Source: Rhodospirillaceae bacterium (GTDB lineage: Bacteria > Pseudomonadota > Alphaproteobacteria > Rhodospirillales > Rhodospirillaceae). From it: a DNA stretch of 33,692 nt. The position numbers and the translations under genes are program-made. The stretch is taken from positions 1-33,692 of the forward strand of contig JADZAK010000101.1 in assembly GCA_020852595.1 (NCBI GenBank). The letters run 5' to 3'. Below are positions 17,158-25,959 of this stretch, in pieces. Under the pieces are notes generated by a model. The model made no database searches. It was not told the DNA's origin and saw only the letters and a program-made list of their open reading frames with translations. The first letter of the stretch is position 1; each line of letters begins with the position of its first letter.

Positions 17158-18081
17158 ATGGGACAAACAGCCGCCTCCCGCGTTGCGTGGGTCACCGGCG
17201 CCGCCGGGTTCATTGGCCCGCATGTAGCCGCGCGTCTTCGCCGCGACGGCTGGCGCGTGGTCGGCATCGACCGCGTGTCCGCGTCAAGCGCCATCCCCCA
17301 GGTCGTCGGCGAAATCGCGCCCGCCGTGCTCGATGAAGCGGCACGCCTCGGCGGGCCGCCCGCGATTGTTTTTCACGCCGGCGGCGCCGGCACGGTCGAG
17401 GCGTCCGCCCGCGACCCCGCGGCCTCGCACCGCGACACAGTCGCCTCGGTGGAGATCGTGCTCGGCTGGCTGCGCGTGCACGCGCCGGAAGCCGCTTTTA
17501 TCCTGCCGTCGAGCGCGGCGGTCTACGGAAACACCGGCGCCGGCCCGCTCACCGAGGACACGCCGCTTGCGCCGATCTCGGTCTACGGCCGCCACAAGAT
17601 GGAGGCCGAACAGGTCGCGCTTGCGGCGGCGGAGAAGGGTGCGCGGATCGCGATCCTGCGCCTGTTCTCGGTTTACGGACCCGGCCTGCGTAAACAGTTG
17701 CCGTGGGACCTCAGCCGCAAATTCCGCGACAAGCGCGAACGCATCGAACTCTACGGCACCGGCGCTGAAACCCGTGACTTCCTGGCCGTCTCCGACGTGG
17801 CGGACCTGGTCGCCTTCCTGGCGCGGGAGAAATTCGCCGCGCCGCTCATCGTCAACGGCGGCACCGGAATCGCGACCCGCATCGACGACTTCGCCGCTAT
17901 TTTCGCCAAGGCCGCCGGCGCCGCGCCCGCGATCGCCTTCAACGGCTGCACGCGCCCTGACGACCCGCTCCACCTCTATGCCGACGTCTCAAGGCTCACG
18001 GCTCTCGGCTTTGCGCCGCAAGGCATGTTGGAGGCGGAAATTCGCTCTTATGTGGAGTGGCTGCGCGGCCAGGATTCATGA
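17158..18081 (+). CDS. NAD-dependent sugar epimerase/dehydratase (SDR family)
   Basis: The 307-residue protein has the Rossmann motif TGAAGFIG at residues 13-20, the serine pair in LPSSAAVYG near 118, and the catalytic Y143-x3-K147 (YGRHK). LRLFSVYGPGLRKQ and TRDFLAVSDVADLV match extended SDRs that act on nucleotide sugars. The exact reaction (4-epimerase, 4,6-dehydratase or reductase) cannot be told. It lies 2 bp after the fusion gene and overlaps the next gene by 4 bp (ATGA), so it is firmly inside the operon. Confidence 0.87.
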   Translation: MGQTAASRVAWVTGAAGFIGPHVAARLRRDGWRVVGIDRVSASSAIPQVVGEIAPAVLDEAARLGGPPAIVFHAGGAGTVEASARDPAASHRDTVASVEIVLGWLRVHAPEAAFILPSSAAVYGNTGAGPLTEDTPLAPISVYGRHKMEAEQVALAAAEKGARIAILRLFSVYGPGLRKQLPWDLSRKFRDKRERIELYGTGAETRDFLAVSDVADLVAFLAREKFAAPLIVNGGTGIATRIDDFAAIFAKAAGAAPAIAFNGCTRPDDPLHLYADVSRLTALGFAPQGMLEAEIRSYVEWLRGQDS

Positions 18082-19172
18082 CGCGCCCTCAATCCCGCTT
18101 CCTTCAGGTTAACACCTTCTATCCGGACTATCTGATGGATTTCTATGCGGCGCGTCCGCAACTCCAGAACGCGCCCTATGACGTACAGATGGATGCCCTG
18201 CTCGATGACGAGTTTTCCGGTGTGCATATCTGGACGAGGCCCCTGAAGGCCCACGGGTTCGAGACCCTCAATGTCATCGCCAACAATCCGTTCACCCAGC
18301 GTGCCTGGATGCGTGAAAACGGTTACCAAGTCGGCGAGAAGGTGGACTCCGCTTTCGCCACTTTGCGCCAGATTCACGATTTCGCGCCGGACGTGTTCTA
18401 CACCAACGACGTGGTCACCTTTCACTCCGGCTTTTTCAAAGCTGTGGAGAAGCGTCCGACGGTGATCGCCGGCTGGCGCGGTTTTCCGCTGCCGGCGAAC
18501 GCCGATCTATCAGCTTATGATCTCATCCTTACCAGCTTCGACCGCATGTTCGGCGAAGCCGTGTCCAAGGGCGCGAAGCATGTCGCGCGATTCCATCCCG
18601 GCTTTCCCGAGGACTCGCCGATTCTGCGCGAGCCGCGCGAGATCAAATATGACGTTGTGATCTCTGGCTCGATCACGTCGCAGCACGCACAGCGCATCAA
18701 CATCATTAATATGATCCTGGAGATGAGCCGGGAAACTCCCGGGTTCTCCGTCGGTCTTTTCACGGCGGGCGCGCAGTTTTTGTCTCCGCTGGCGCAACAG
18801 CTCAACAAGGGTGCTCGCTGGAGCCTGGAGATGCTGCGTACCATTCGCAGTGGCCGCATCCTCGTAAACATCGATGTCGATGCCTTCGGCGGTCAGCCAC
18901 CGAACATGCGTCTGATCGAAGCGACCGGGGCCGGTGCGTTTTTGCTCACCACGCATCACCCCGAACTCGTGAACTTCTTCGAACCTGGGAAGGAGATCGA
19001 GACCTTCCGTACGCCCCAAGAGTTGTTCTCGAAGATCAACTATTACCTCGCCATGCCTGAGCGTGCCGGCGAAATCGCCCGTCGCGGCCAAGAACGCTGC
19101 ATGTACGCCCATTCGCGCTCGGTCCGCGCGGGGTGGTTTGCCGAGATCATGCGCGGGGCGTTAAGCTTTTAG
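18078..19172 (+). CDS. CgeB-like glycosyltransferase, first of a tandem pair
   Basis: The start is ATG 18078, in the ATGA overlap with the epimerase stop, giving 364 residues. The C-terminal half is a Glyco_trans_1_2 (CgeB-type) domain: RSGRILVNIDVDAFGGQPPN, RLIEATGAGAFLLTTHHPEL and the end GEIARRGQERC. The N-terminal half has TFYPDYLMDFYAARPQLQN and PYDVQMDALLDDEFSG, which recur in the next gene. The fold predicts transfer of a sugar from a nucleotide donor; donor and acceptor are unknown. No signal peptide or membrane segments are visible. Confidence 0.83.
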   Translation: MTRPQSRFLQVNTFYPDYLMDFYAARPQLQNAPYDVQMDALLDDEFSGVHIWTRPLKAHGFETLNVIANNPFTQRAWMRENGYQVGEKVDSAFATLRQIHDFAPDVFYTNDVVTFHSGFFKAVEKRPTVIAGWRGFPLPANADLSAYDLILTSFDRMFGEAVSKGAKHVARFHPGFPEDSPILREPREIKYDVVISGSITSQHAQRINIINMILEMSRETPGFSVGLFTAGAQFLSPLAQQLNKGARWSLEMLRTIRSGRILVNIDVDAFGGQPPNMRLIEATGAGAFLLTTHHPELVNFFEPGKEIETFRTPQELFSKINYYLAMPERAGEIARRGQERCMYAHSRSVRAGWFAEIMRGALSF

Positions 19173-19285
19173 ACACCTTTGCCGGGTGAAATACGATCAC
19201 CCGAAATCTGAGAGCCTGCCGGCACGCTGGCGGCGCTCTTAACGACGTGGTCTGCTTCGCGGGGAGCGGATCGTCAGAGGTGCCC

Positions 19286-20389
19286 GTGCCGCGTTTTCTG
19301 CACATCAGCAACTATTACCCGGACTATCTGGGCGCCTTCTATCAATCGCGGCCGCAACTCGCGCTCGCGCCCTACGATGTCCAGATGGACGCGATCCTGG
19401 GCGATCACTTCTCGAGCTCGCACGTGTTCACGCGTCAGTTACGCCCGCACGGCTTCGAGACGTTGTTTGTGCTTGGTAACAATCCCTATACCCAGCTCGC
19501 ATGGCTGCGCGAGCAGAATATTCCGGTTGTGGACAATGCCGTCTGCATGCAGGCGATGCTGCTTCAGCTCAAGGAATTCAATCCGGACATCTTCTACACC
19601 ACCGATGTCGTGACCCTGCACGAGGGTTTCTTCCGCATGGTCGATCGCCGGCCGCCGCTGGTAGCGGGCTGGCGCGGATTTCCCATCGCGCGCGGCGTCG
19701 ATCTGTCCTGCTACGACCTGATCCTTTCCAGCTTCGACCGCATGTTCACCGATGCGAAAGCCCACGGCGCGAAACACGTCGAGCGGTTCCATCCGGGTTT
19801 TCCCGACGATTGCGCGGCGGTCCACGAACCCCGCAGGATCGACTATGACGTGGTGTTCTCCGGATCGGTGACCCAGGAGCATCTTCATCGCATCCAGCTG
19901 CTCAATATGGTTGCCGAGGCCAGCACGGATCCGCTCGGGCCATTCTCGATGGGCTTTTTCGTGCCGCGCGACAAAATGTTGTCGCCGTTGGTGCAAAGCC
20001 TCAATAAAGGGGCGCGCTGGGGCGTCGAAATGCTGCGCACGCTGCGCAACGCCCGTATCGTCATCAATATCGACGTCGACTCCTTTGGTGCGCAGCCGCC
20101 GAATGTGCGTTTGATGGAAGCCACCGGCGCCGGTGCCTTTCTGCTGACGTCGTATCATCCCGAATTGGAGAAATTCTTCGAGCCCGGCGTTGAAATCGAA
20201 ACTTTCCGCTCGCCGCTCGAACTCCTCTCGAAGATCAAATTCTATCTCTCGTTCCCGGAGCGGGCGGATGAGATTGCGCGCCGCGGGCAGGAACGTTGTC
20301 TAAAGGATCATGCGGCGTCGGGCCGGGCCGCTTGGCTGGCCCAGATCCTGAACGACGCGCTTTCGCGCAAACGCGCGGGCACGTTGTAG
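19286..20389 (+). CDS. CgeB-like glycosyltransferase, second of a tandem pair
   Basis: This is a close paralogue of the preceding gene, with well over half of the positions identical by eye, including YYPDYL, RPQL, APYDVQMDAIL, HGFETL, FDRMF and RLMEATGAGAFLLTSYHPEL. I chose GTG 19286 because AGAGG lies 5 bp before it and the protein then starts PRFLHISNYYPDY, aligned with the paralogue. GTG at 19280 or 19247 is also possible. The product has about 367 residues. A 113-bp gap precedes it, unlike the tight spacing upstream, and I see no clear promoter there. Donor and acceptor are unknown; the pair may add consecutive sugars. Confidence 0.83.
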   Translation: MPRFLHISNYYPDYLGAFYQSRPQLALAPYDVQMDAILGDHFSSSHVFTRQLRPHGFETLFVLGNNPYTQLAWLREQNIPVVDNAVCMQAMLLQLKEFNPDIFYTTDVVTLHEGFFRMVDRRPPLVAGWRGFPIARGVDLSCYDLILSSFDRMFTDAKAHGAKHVERFHPGFPDDCAAVHEPRRIDYDVVFSGSVTQEHLHRIQLLNMVAEASTDPLGPFSMGFFVPRDKMLSPLVQSLNKGARWGVEMLRTLRNARIVINIDVDSFGAQPPNVRLMEATGAGAFLLTSYHPELEKFFEPGVEIETFRSPLELLSKIKFYLSFPERADEIARRGQERCLKDHAASGRAAWLAQILNDALSRKRAGTL

Positions 20390-20399
20390 GGGCGGCGGG

Positions 20400-21302
20400 A
20401 TGACGCCCAAGATTTCCCTCGTTACGCCCACGTTCAACCGGGATTCCACGCTGGCGGCGACACTCGCGTCGATCGAAGGGCAGCACGGCCGTTTCGATCT
20501 TCAGTATGTCGTGATTGACGGCGGCTCCACCGACGGCACCCTCGATCTTCTGAATGCAAAAAAACGCCTCATCAGCGACTGGGTGTCAGAACCCGACGGC
20601 GGTATGTACGACGCCATAGCAAAAGGATTTGCGCGCACGGACGGCGAGATCCTCGGCTGGCTCAACAGCGACGACACGCTGTTTCCCTGGGCCTTCGATC
20701 TCATCACGCGCATCTTTAACGATGTGCCCGAGATCCAGTGGATCAGCACGCTTACCCAGGCGGCCATCGATGCCGACGGCGATATCCGTTACTTGCGTAA
20801 AGTTCCAGGTTACGCGCAGCAAGCTTTCTTTGACGGCGTTTATTTCGGGTTCGGCGGCGCGGGCGACAAACACGCCACCGATTTCATCCAGCAGGAATCC
20901 ACCTTCTTCCGCCGGTCCTTGTGGGAGCGCGCGGGCGAGCCTGCTTTGCGCAGCCAATCTTTGGCTGGTGACTTTGCGTTATGGACTGCCTTCATGGCCG
21001 AAGCGCCGCTCGTAGGCGTGGACGCGCCGCTCGGGGCGTTCCGCATTCATAGCGCCGGTCAACTGAGCCGTGGACAGCGCGAAAAGTATGTGGATCAATG
21101 CAAAGCCGCGCTCGGCGCGGCGCGCGCCAAGTTGAACTACACGCCGCGCGGCGTTGACGGCGCGGCGGCCTATACCGGGATTTACGCCGAGAAGCGCGCG
21201 CCCGAGCAGGCGCACAGCTCCTGGCAGGTGGTCGAACGGCAGTTCCATGTTCTGCCGCGCGGCGATCTCAAGACAGCGCTCAATCAGCGGCTTGTGTTCT
21301 AA
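20400..21302 (+). CDS. GT2 family glycosyltransferase
   Basis: The 300-residue GT-A protein begins with ISLVTPTFNRDSTLAATLASIEGQ. It has VIDGGSTDGTLDLL for the nucleotide and the metal-binding acidic motif LNSDDTLFP at about 88-96, with FALW near 195 as the catalytic-base region. The family (WcaA/WbbL-like) transfers sugars to a growing polysaccharide or lipid-linked acceptor on the cytoplasmic side of the membrane. It has no transmembrane helix, so it is not a polysaccharide synthase. It begins 10 bp after the CgeB-like pair. Confidence 0.88.
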   Translation: MTPKISLVTPTFNRDSTLAATLASIEGQHGRFDLQYVVIDGGSTDGTLDLLNAKKRLISDWVSEPDGGMYDAIAKGFARTDGEILGWLNSDDTLFPWAFDLITRIFNDVPEIQWISTLTQAAIDADGDIRYLRKVPGYAQQAFFDGVYFGFGGAGDKHATDFIQQESTFFRRSLWERAGEPALRSQSLAGDFALWTAFMAEAPLVGVDAPLGAFRIHSAGQLSRGQREKYVDQCKAALGAARAKLNYTPRGVDGAAAYTGIYAEKRAPEQAHSSWQVVERQFHVLPRGDLKTALNQRLVF

Positions 21303-21315
21303 GGGGGACTCGCGC

Positions 21316-22056
21316 GTGGATATTCCCAAACCGGCGGCCGAGCGCATGATGTGGGCCTTGATGGAATCCGCCAAGGATTTCGCCGAAGCCAACCCCGAGC
21401 GTTTCTCCAAGGTCGCGCTGTCGCATCGCAACGCGCTGATGCGGATCAAGAAGCGCGGCGTGGCGGCGTCCACCATCATCGACCTCGGCGCGGCGCGCGG
21501 CGAATGGTCGAAGATGGCGCGCACCGTCTACACCGACGCCAAGGCTCACCTGATCGAAGCCAATCATCATTGGGAACGCGAACTGCATCAGCTTGCCGCC
21601 GATTCGGCCTATAGCTATGTGATCGCGGCTGCCGGCCCGTCTAAAGGCGTCGGCCACTTTCAGTTTTCCGACGATCCCTTTGGTGGCGCGGGAACCTCGG
21701 CCGACGACCCCAGGGGTGCGCGCGTCCCGCAGATCAGCGTCGATGGCGAGTGCGCCGAGAAGGGGCTGAAAGCGCCCTTCCTCCTGAAATTCGATACGCA
21801 CGGCTTTGAACGCGAAATCCTGAAGGGCTGCACCGAAACCCTGAAGTCCACCAGTCTCATTGTCATCGAGGCCTATAACTTCGGCGAGCGCGAAAAACGT
21901 TTCCCAGCGATGCTGGATTTGCTCGAGGACATGGGCTTCCGCTGCATCGATATCGGCGAACCGCTGTTCCGCGATTACGACCGCGCCTTCTGGCAGATGG
22001 ACTTCTTCCTCGTCCCGGTGGATCGTCCGGAATTCCAGCACGGCTCATATAAATAG
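21316..22056 (+). CDS. FkbM family methyltransferase
   Basis: The 246-residue protein is read from GTG 21316, which has AAGGGGGA 8 bp upstream. The SAM-binding motif IIDLGAARGEWS is at about 54-65, followed by an acidic LIEANHHWE at the end of strand 2. LLKFDTHGFEREILKGC near 156-172 is the typical FkbM motif. FkbM enzymes O-methylate small molecules and sugars. The position between a GT2 and a GT4 gene suggests methylation of the glycan. Translation could begin further upstream in the same frame, but that part overlaps the GT2 gene. Confidence 0.86.
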   Translation: MDIPKPAAERMMWALMESAKDFAEANPERFSKVALSHRNALMRIKKRGVAASTIIDLGAARGEWSKMARTVYTDAKAHLIEANHHWERELHQLAADSAYSYVIAAAGPSKGVGHFQFSDDPFGGAGTSADDPRGARVPQISVDGECAEKGLKAPFLLKFDTHGFEREILKGCTETLKSTSLIVIEAYNFGEREKRFPAMLDLLEDMGFRCIDIGEPLFRDYDRAFWQMDFFLVPVDRPEFQHGSYK

Positions 22057-22061
22057 GCGCC

Positions 22062-23342
22062 GTGCGTATCCTTCATATCAATACGCTGGATGTTCAAGGT
22101 GGCGCCGCCCGCGCGGCCCACAGGCTGCATCGTGGCCTACTGTCCATTGGCGCCGACAGCACCTACTTCGTGCGCGAAAAGCGCGTCGTGGACGATACCG
22201 TCCGCAAATTCATTCCCGATCCATCGCCCGCGGCCGTCGCCCATAGGGCCGGATGCAAAGCCGAGCGCGAAGCGCGCTATGACGCCTACGCGGAAACGCG
22301 CAGTCCGCACCTCGAACATTTCAGCCACGAATGGGTCGATGCGGACGAGAATTTCTTCATTCAGCGCCCGCGCGCCGACATCATCAATCTTCATTGGATT
22401 TCCGAGTTCGTCGACTACCGGCTGTTTTTCACGCCCCAACGCACAGATGTGCCTCTGGTCTGGACGCTGCACGATATGAATCCCGTGACCGGGGGATGTC
22501 ATTTCGACAACGGCTGCGGTAAATTTCAATCCCATTGCGGCGCCTGTCCCCTCCTCGGTTCAAACGAGGAACAGGATCTCACATGGAAGATTTTCGAATC
22601 CAAGGTGAAGATATTTGGCGCCTGGCCGGGGGAGCGGTTGCATATCGTCGGCCCCAGCCAGTGGACCCGCGATATGGCCAAGTCCAGCGCCCTGTTTCGC
22701 AAATACGACGCTACCTGGATTCCGCACAGCATCAATATCGAGGTGTTCAAGCCGCTTGCGAAAGCAGCCGCGCGTGCCGCGCTCAAATTGCCGCAGGATG
22801 CGCACATCGTCCTGTTTATGTCGCACAACGTCGCGCTGCCGCGGAAGGGTCTGCGTGAGTTGATCCAGGCGCTTTCCATGTTACCGGATACGAGCAAGGT
22901 ATTGTTGCTTGTCGCCGGCGACAGCAAGCACGCGGCCGGTTTCTCGGCGCCGTTCCGCATGGTGTTCGTCGATTACATCGGCGACGACGCCACGGTCGCG
23001 ACCCTCTACGCCGCGGTGGATGTCACGGCGGTGCCCTCCAAGCAGGACGTGGGACCGCTCACCATGCTGGAATCCATGAGCTGCGGAACGCCGGTGGTGG
23101 GCTTCAATGTCGGCGGTGTGCCCGACATGGTGTGGGAAGGCGAGACCGGCTTTCTTGCGCCACCCGGAAACGTCGGCGCCCTCAGCGCTGCGTTTATGAG
23201 CGCCTTCTCCGATCAGGAACGGCTCAAGCAAGATGGTGTTCGTGGGCGTGCGCTTGTCGAAGAGCAGTATTCTCCCCGCGCGCAGGCGAGCGCTTACCTC
23301 GCGCTCTATCAGCAGCTCCTTGAGGGTGCGAGTAAGCGTTAG
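22062..23342 (+). CDS. GT4 family glycosyltransferase (WcaC-like)
   Basis: The 426-residue GT-B protein starts at GTG 22062 with MRILHINTLDVQGGAARAAHRLHRG. A cysteine-rich insert at about 146-165 (CHFDNGCGKFQSHCGACPLL) is typical of the WcaC-like group and may bind metal. The C-terminal domain has LFMSHNVALPRKGL, AVPSKQDVGPLTMLESMSCGTPVVGF and the GVPDMV segment. It begins 5 bp after the FkbM stop and is the last gene of the rightward run. It converges with the next methyltransferase gene, with only 2 bp between the stops. Confidence 0.88.
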   Translation: MRILHINTLDVQGGAARAAHRLHRGLLSIGADSTYFVREKRVVDDTVRKFIPDPSPAAVAHRAGCKAEREARYDAYAETRSPHLEHFSHEWVDADENFFIQRPRADIINLHWISEFVDYRLFFTPQRTDVPLVWTLHDMNPVTGGCHFDNGCGKFQSHCGACPLLGSNEEQDLTWKIFESKVKIFGAWPGERLHIVGPSQWTRDMAKSSALFRKYDATWIPHSINIEVFKPLAKAAARAALKLPQDAHIVLFMSHNVALPRKGLRELIQALSMLPDTSKVLLLVAGDSKHAAGFSAPFRMVFVDYIGDDATVATLYAAVDVTAVPSKQDVGPLTMLESMSCGTPVVGFNVGGVPDMVWEGETGFLAPPGNVGALSAAFMSAFSDQERLKQDGVRGRALVEEQYSPRAQASAYLALYQQLLEGASKR

Positions 23343-23344
23343 GT

Positions 23345-24148
23345 TTAGCTCTTTCCACTGTTGAAAATGCTGAGGCCGGTGGCGTCGCGGCTCGTCAACA
23401 TGGTGATGGCATTGGCCATTTGCTCAGCGCGTTCTTTTGGCGATGTGTAGAACGCAAGGGCTTTGTCCGAAAGCCGCGTGTGCAGTTCGGCAACGGCCGC
23501 CGGAGTTCGCTCTTTTTTATTTGCCACGAATTCAATGTGCTCCCACACTTCCTCGTGCACCTGGGACAACAGCTCTTTCTCGATCTTGTAGCCCTCGGAT
23601 TTCAATAGAAACCGGATCAAGGTCGGGGTGTAGATATTGATGTGCCCATAACTCACACTATGCGCGATCTTCTCGTCGATGCCGAAATGATAGTCGAGCG
23701 GAACCTCGATGATATGCATCGGTGCCACGCGCCGCACTTCGCGGAGTACCGCACGCTCGAATTCGACATGTTCAAGAACGTGAAACAGGATGACCGCATC
23801 GAAAGAATTGTCGGCATACGGAAGAACATATCCATTGAATTGTTGGACGTTCTTCACACTTGAAATATTGCGCTCCTTGATCGCGCGCACCCCCGAACTC
23901 GCTATTTCCAGGGCGTGTAGTTCTTCGCCAAACCCCATGCGATCGAGATGCATGAGGATCGAGCCTTCGCCCGCGCCTACCTCAAGGATACGTTTGGGCT
24001 TGAAGCCGGCGCGATTGCAGACTTCGACCAAGTTCCTGGCTTTGTATTTGCCGGTGAGATCGCGCCACGCGCTCGGGCCGCTGTAGCTCCCGTCGTAATC
24101 GCCTGCAATGGCGCTTCTAAGAGTAATCTCGAGAGTAGATTGCGTCAC
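23345..24148 (-). CDS. Class I SAM-dependent methyltransferase
   Basis: The 267-residue protein has the Methyltransf_11 pattern. ILEVGAGEGSILMHL (about 53-67) is motif I, ALEIAS is the acidic end of strand 2, and YADNSFDAVILFHVLEHVE (about 110-128) is motif IV. The C-terminal part has VHEEVWEHIEFVANKKERTP. The substrate is unknown. It is the only leftward gene in this part of the island, it has no neighbours on its strand, and the codon choice appears less GC-rich than that of the adjacent glycosyltransferases. It may have arrived separately. Confidence 0.83.
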   Translation of the reverse strand: MTQSTLEITLRSAIAGDYDGSYSGPSAWRDLTGKYKARNLVEVCNRAGFKPKRILEVGAGEGSILMHLDRMGFGEELHALEIASSGVRAIKERNISSVKNVQQFNGYVLPYADNSFDAVILFHVLEHVEFERAVLREVRRVAPMHIIEVPLDYHFGIDEKIAHSVSYGHINIYTPTLIRFLLKSEGYKIEKELLSQVHEEVWEHIEFVANKKERTPAAVAELHTRLSDKALAFYTSPKERAEQMANAITMLTSRDATGLSIFNSGKS

Positions 24149-24262
24149 GGGCTGCCCTCAGACTGGCAATTTGGCCACTGAATGGAATAGGCACGGCAGG
24201 TATCTTTTTTGTTAACTTTTTACTGATACCCAAGTCTATCGTCCAATCCGACGGGTGCGGCC

Positions 24263-24922
24263 ATGATTTTGTCCCTGACCCACAAGTTCCTGTTTATCCA
24301 TGTCTATAAGGTGGCCGGCACGTCCATTGTGCAGGCCCTGGGCAAGACCGATATCCGCAAGGTCCTGGGCAAAGAACATCCCAAGACGACGTCGTTGTAC
24401 TTGCGCTGCTCCGGCGTTAATCCACGCTTCGTATGGATGGAAGATCACGCGCTGGCCAAGGACGTACGTCCGATGATGCGCCGCCAAACGTTCGACTCTC
24501 TCTATAAAGTCGGGTTTGTCCGCAATCCGTGGGATCTCCAGCTTTCGCTCTACAAGTACAATATCAAGTACCCCCACCTTCAGCGCGCGCGACAGGATTT
24601 CAGTTCCTTCGAACGGTTCATCATGTCCGCGCCGGAAGACGAGTTTCCGGGTGGCCAGCAGAAGCGGTTCCTTTTTGACGACGACGGCAACCAGCTTGTC
24701 GACTTCATCGGGCGCTATGAGAACCTGGCCGAGGACTTCCGCGCGGTCTGCCGCGAGATCGGCATGGAAGATACCGAACTCGAACATCACAATGCGACCG
24801 AGCACGCGCACTGGTCCACCTATTACACGCCCGCGATGTTCGATAAGGTGCGCCGCCATGCGCGGGCGGATATCGCGGCCTTCGGCTATGCCGAAGATCC
24901 GGCCGCCTACGCAATTCACTAA
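24263..24922 (+). CDS. Sulfotransferase family 2 protein
   Basis: The 219-residue protein has the PAPS 5'-phosphosulfate loop as FIHVYKVAGTSI (11-22; the usual form is PKTAGTS) and the 3'-phosphate motif GFVRNPWDLQLSLY (84-97). The YENLAEDFRAVCREIG segment is typical of carbohydrate sulfotransferases. The family moves sulfate from PAPS to a sugar hydroxyl or amine. The P to V change in the P-loop-like motif is worth noting but need not abolish binding. A 114-bp AT-rich spacer precedes it, with GGTATC/GATACC inverted segments, probably its promoter region. galE starts 11 bp after its stop. Confidence 0.8.
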   Translation: MILSLTHKFLFIHVYKVAGTSIVQALGKTDIRKVLGKEHPKTTSLYLRCSGVNPRFVWMEDHALAKDVRPMMRRQTFDSLYKVGFVRNPWDLQLSLYKYNIKYPHLQRARQDFSSFERFIMSAPEDEFPGGQQKRFLFDDDGNQLVDFIGRYENLAEDFRAVCREIGMEDTELEHHNATEHAHWSTYYTPAMFDKVRRHARADIAAFGYAEDPAAYAIH

Positions 24923-24933
24923 GCCCGGGAACC

Positions 24934-25911
24934 ATGGCGACAATTCTGGTGACAGGCGGCGCCGGTTACGTCGGCAGCCACGCATGCAAGGCGCTGGCGC
25001 GCGCCGGCCACGTTCCGGTGACCTATGACAGCCTTATCCGCGGCCACCGTGAATTGGTGAAGTGGGGTCCGCTCGAAATCGGTGACATTCACGACAAAGC
25101 GCGCCTGATCGAAGTCATGGAGACCCATCGCCCCGCAGCGGTCATGCACTTCGCCTCCTTCATCTTCGTCAATGAATCGGTCGCGCAGCCCGATCTCTAT
25201 GAACGCAACATCGTCGGTGGCACCGAGATGCTGGTGGACGCCATGGCGGTGCGGGATATTCGAACGCTGGTCGTGTCCAGTTCCGCCGCCGTCTACGGCA
25301 TCCCATCGTTCTCGCCGATCACCGAGGACGCGCCCTGCCGGCCGGTCAATCCCTATGGCGCCGCCAAGCTGAAGATGGAGCAGGCGCTGGCGCGTGCGCA
25401 GCGCGATCATGGCCTGTCCTGGGTCGCCTTGCGCTACTTCAATGCGGCGGGCGCCGATCCCGAGGGTGAAACCGGTGAATGGCACGAGCCGGAAAACCAC
25501 CTGATTCCGCTCGTACTCGACGCGGCGCTCGGCAAGAGCGAGGCTATCACCATCAACGGCGATGATTATCCCACGCGGGACGGCACCTGCGTGCGCGACT
25601 ATATCCACGTCATGGATCTCGCCGAGGCGCATCTCCTGGCGTGGCGCTACGCGATTGGGAACGACGGCGGCGCGGCTTTCAATCTTGGCACCGGCCATGG
25701 GGCCTCGGTGCTGGACGTGGTGACCACGGCCCGCAAAGTGACCGGGCACAATATCCCCGTCAGGGCCGGTCAACGCCGCGATGGCGATCCGCCCGCCTTG
25801 GTCGCGGATGCCGGCGCCGCACAGCGCATTCTAGACTGGGCGCCGCGGCGCTCGGACCTTGCGTCCCAGATCGCGGACGCCTGGGCGTGGCATCTGACGT
25901 TGCGCAAATAA
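24934..25911 (+). CDS. galE: UDP-glucose 4-epimerase
   Basis: The 325-residue protein has VTGGAGYVGSH at the N-terminus (6-16), SSSAAVYG with the catalytic serine near 116, and Y141-x3-K145 (YGAAK). LRYFNAAGADPEGETGE and the ending GTCVRDYIHVMDLAEAH are hallmark GalE text. It interconverts UDP-glucose and UDP-galactose, which feeds the glycosyltransferases of the island. Length and motifs fit GalE/ExoB, with no fused domain. It may be cotranscribed with the sulfotransferase gene. A hairpin follows its stop. Confidence 0.95.
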   Translation: MATILVTGGAGYVGSHACKALARAGHVPVTYDSLIRGHRELVKWGPLEIGDIHDKARLIEVMETHRPAAVMHFASFIFVNESVAQPDLYERNIVGGTEMLVDAMAVRDIRTLVVSSSAAVYGIPSFSPITEDAPCRPVNPYGAAKLKMEQALARAQRDHGLSWVALRYFNAAGADPEGETGEWHEPENHLIPLVLDAALGKSEAITINGDDYPTRDGTCVRDYIHVMDLAEAHLLAWRYAIGNDGGAAFNLGTGHGASVLDVVTTARKVTGHNIPVRAGQRRDGDPPALVADAGAAQRILDWAPRRSDLASQIADAWAWHLTLRK

Positions 25912-25916
25912 AAAAA

Positions 25917-25937
25917 CCCGCGGCTTTGGGCCGCGGG
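25917..25937 (-). terminator. Rho-independent terminator between convergent galE and peroxiredoxin
   Basis: CCCGCGGC (25917-25924) pairs with GCCGCGGG (25930-25937) around a 5-nt loop. On the minus strand the stem is followed directly by seven T residues (the A-run 25910-25916), an excellent terminator for the peroxiredoxin gene. On the plus strand CTTCTGTTGT follows, so it may also stop galE transcription less efficiently. Confidence 0.85.
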
Positions 25938-25959
25938 CTTCTGTTGTCGGTGGCGGAAT

